From Patescibacteria group bacterium UBA6065 (GTDB lineage Bacteria; Patescibacteriota; Minisyncoccia; Phycocordibacterales; UBA6065): a DNA stretch of 20,892 nucleotides. Shown here piece by piece: positions 20,757-20,892 of the stretch (position 1 is the stretch's first letter; each line of letters starts with the position of its first letter). The stretch is taken from the NCBI GenBank assembly GCA_002428865.1, contig DIYB01000004.1, positions 13,038-33,929 of the forward strand, in the 5' to 3' direction. Made by a program: the position numbers and the translations under genes. Under the pieces are notes generated by a model that did no database searches, was not told the origin of the DNA, and was given only the letters and a program-made list of their open reading frames with translations.

Positions 20757-20762
20757 AGTATA
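20757..20762 (-). promoter_or_regulatory. -10 of the hemolysin III gene, leaderless geometry
   Basis: The minus strand reads TATACT at 20762-20757, ending 7 nt before the ATG at 20749. No clear -35 was found. Confidence 0.5.
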
Positions 20763-20790
20763 GCCCCTCAGAATCTCTCTAGCACCTTGT

Positions 20791-20819
20791 TTGCATAAAA
20801 GGGGGAGGTGGTGTAGTAT
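20791..20819 (+). promoter_or_regulatory. Outward promoter at the right edge
   Basis: TTGCAT (20791-20796), 17 nt and TAGTAT (20814-20819) point rightward out of the window. The transcript would start near 20826 and immediately contain AAGGC/GCCTT (20829-20844) with a T-run to 20848, then about 44 nt with no start codon in a long frame. The gene it serves lies beyond the window. Confidence 0.45.
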
Positions 20820-20892
20820 CTCCCTCACAAGGCATTTCCGCCTTTTTTAGTTTAATCAGAGCCTACAGGCCTCCCGCCCGCGCTCTACACAC

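Noticed and set aside
1..20892. tRNA, rRNA, CRISPR arrays, insertion sequences or phage genes
   Set aside because: No cloverleaf-like spacers, regularly spaced direct repeats, transposase, integrase or phage structural motifs were seen on either strand.

Overview
The window looks like a chromosomal segment of a Candidate Phyla Radiation (Patescibacteria, Parcubacteria-like) bacterium. The evidence is a compact layout with many convergent or overlapping genes, a large share of small orphan membrane proteins, lamin-tail-domain surface proteins, ComEC split into two genes, an EF-Tu with a rewritten switch I loop, and a conserved protein family (9595-10179) that I recall only from such genomes. 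UGA is used as a stop (e.g. comEC, the M50 protease), so the code is standard. Base composition is near 50% G+C for most genes, with clear outliers in both directions.

Region 1 (1-6000): recJ and rnhA (DNA/RNA repair nucleases), a small minus-strand membrane protein, then a DNA-uptake locus in which the ComEC channel domain (2953-4467) and the ComEC-type metallo-beta-lactamase nuclease domain (5129-5974) are separate genes with an oppositely oriented Fe/Mn superoxide dismutase between them. Region 2 (5977-9342): an MTH1-like NUDIX hydrolase, a small membrane protein and ribosomal protein L28 on the minus strand. They are followed by an M50 intramembrane protease coupled to an AT-rich GrpB/UPF0157 protein, and a convergent RsmC-like methyltransferase.

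Region 3 (9343-16993) is the str locus: a GC-rich patescibacterial protein with a long hairpin leader, then rpsL-rpsG, a 20-bp inverted repeat, fusA, a 56-residue membrane peptide, a GC-rich two-gene exported-protein cassette with its own near-consensus promoter and terminator, then tuf-rpsJ. The normally contiguous rpsL-rpsG-fusA-tuf operon is therefore divided into several transcription units. Region 4 (16992-20892): an unknown 140-residue protein, two tandem anchored or secreted lamin-tail proteins, a convergent hemolysin III/PAQR membrane protein, and an outward promoter at the right edge.

Two global signals stand out. Many genes have a -10 hexamer ending only 6-8 nt before the start codon, which predicts leaderless mRNAs. 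The ribosomal and elongation-factor genes have leaders but no recognisable Shine-Dalgarno sequence. Intrinsic terminators are well formed and often overlap the 3' end of convergent genes. No tRNA, rRNA, CRISPR array, IS element or phage gene was seen, and no stretch above 300 bases lacks a gene.
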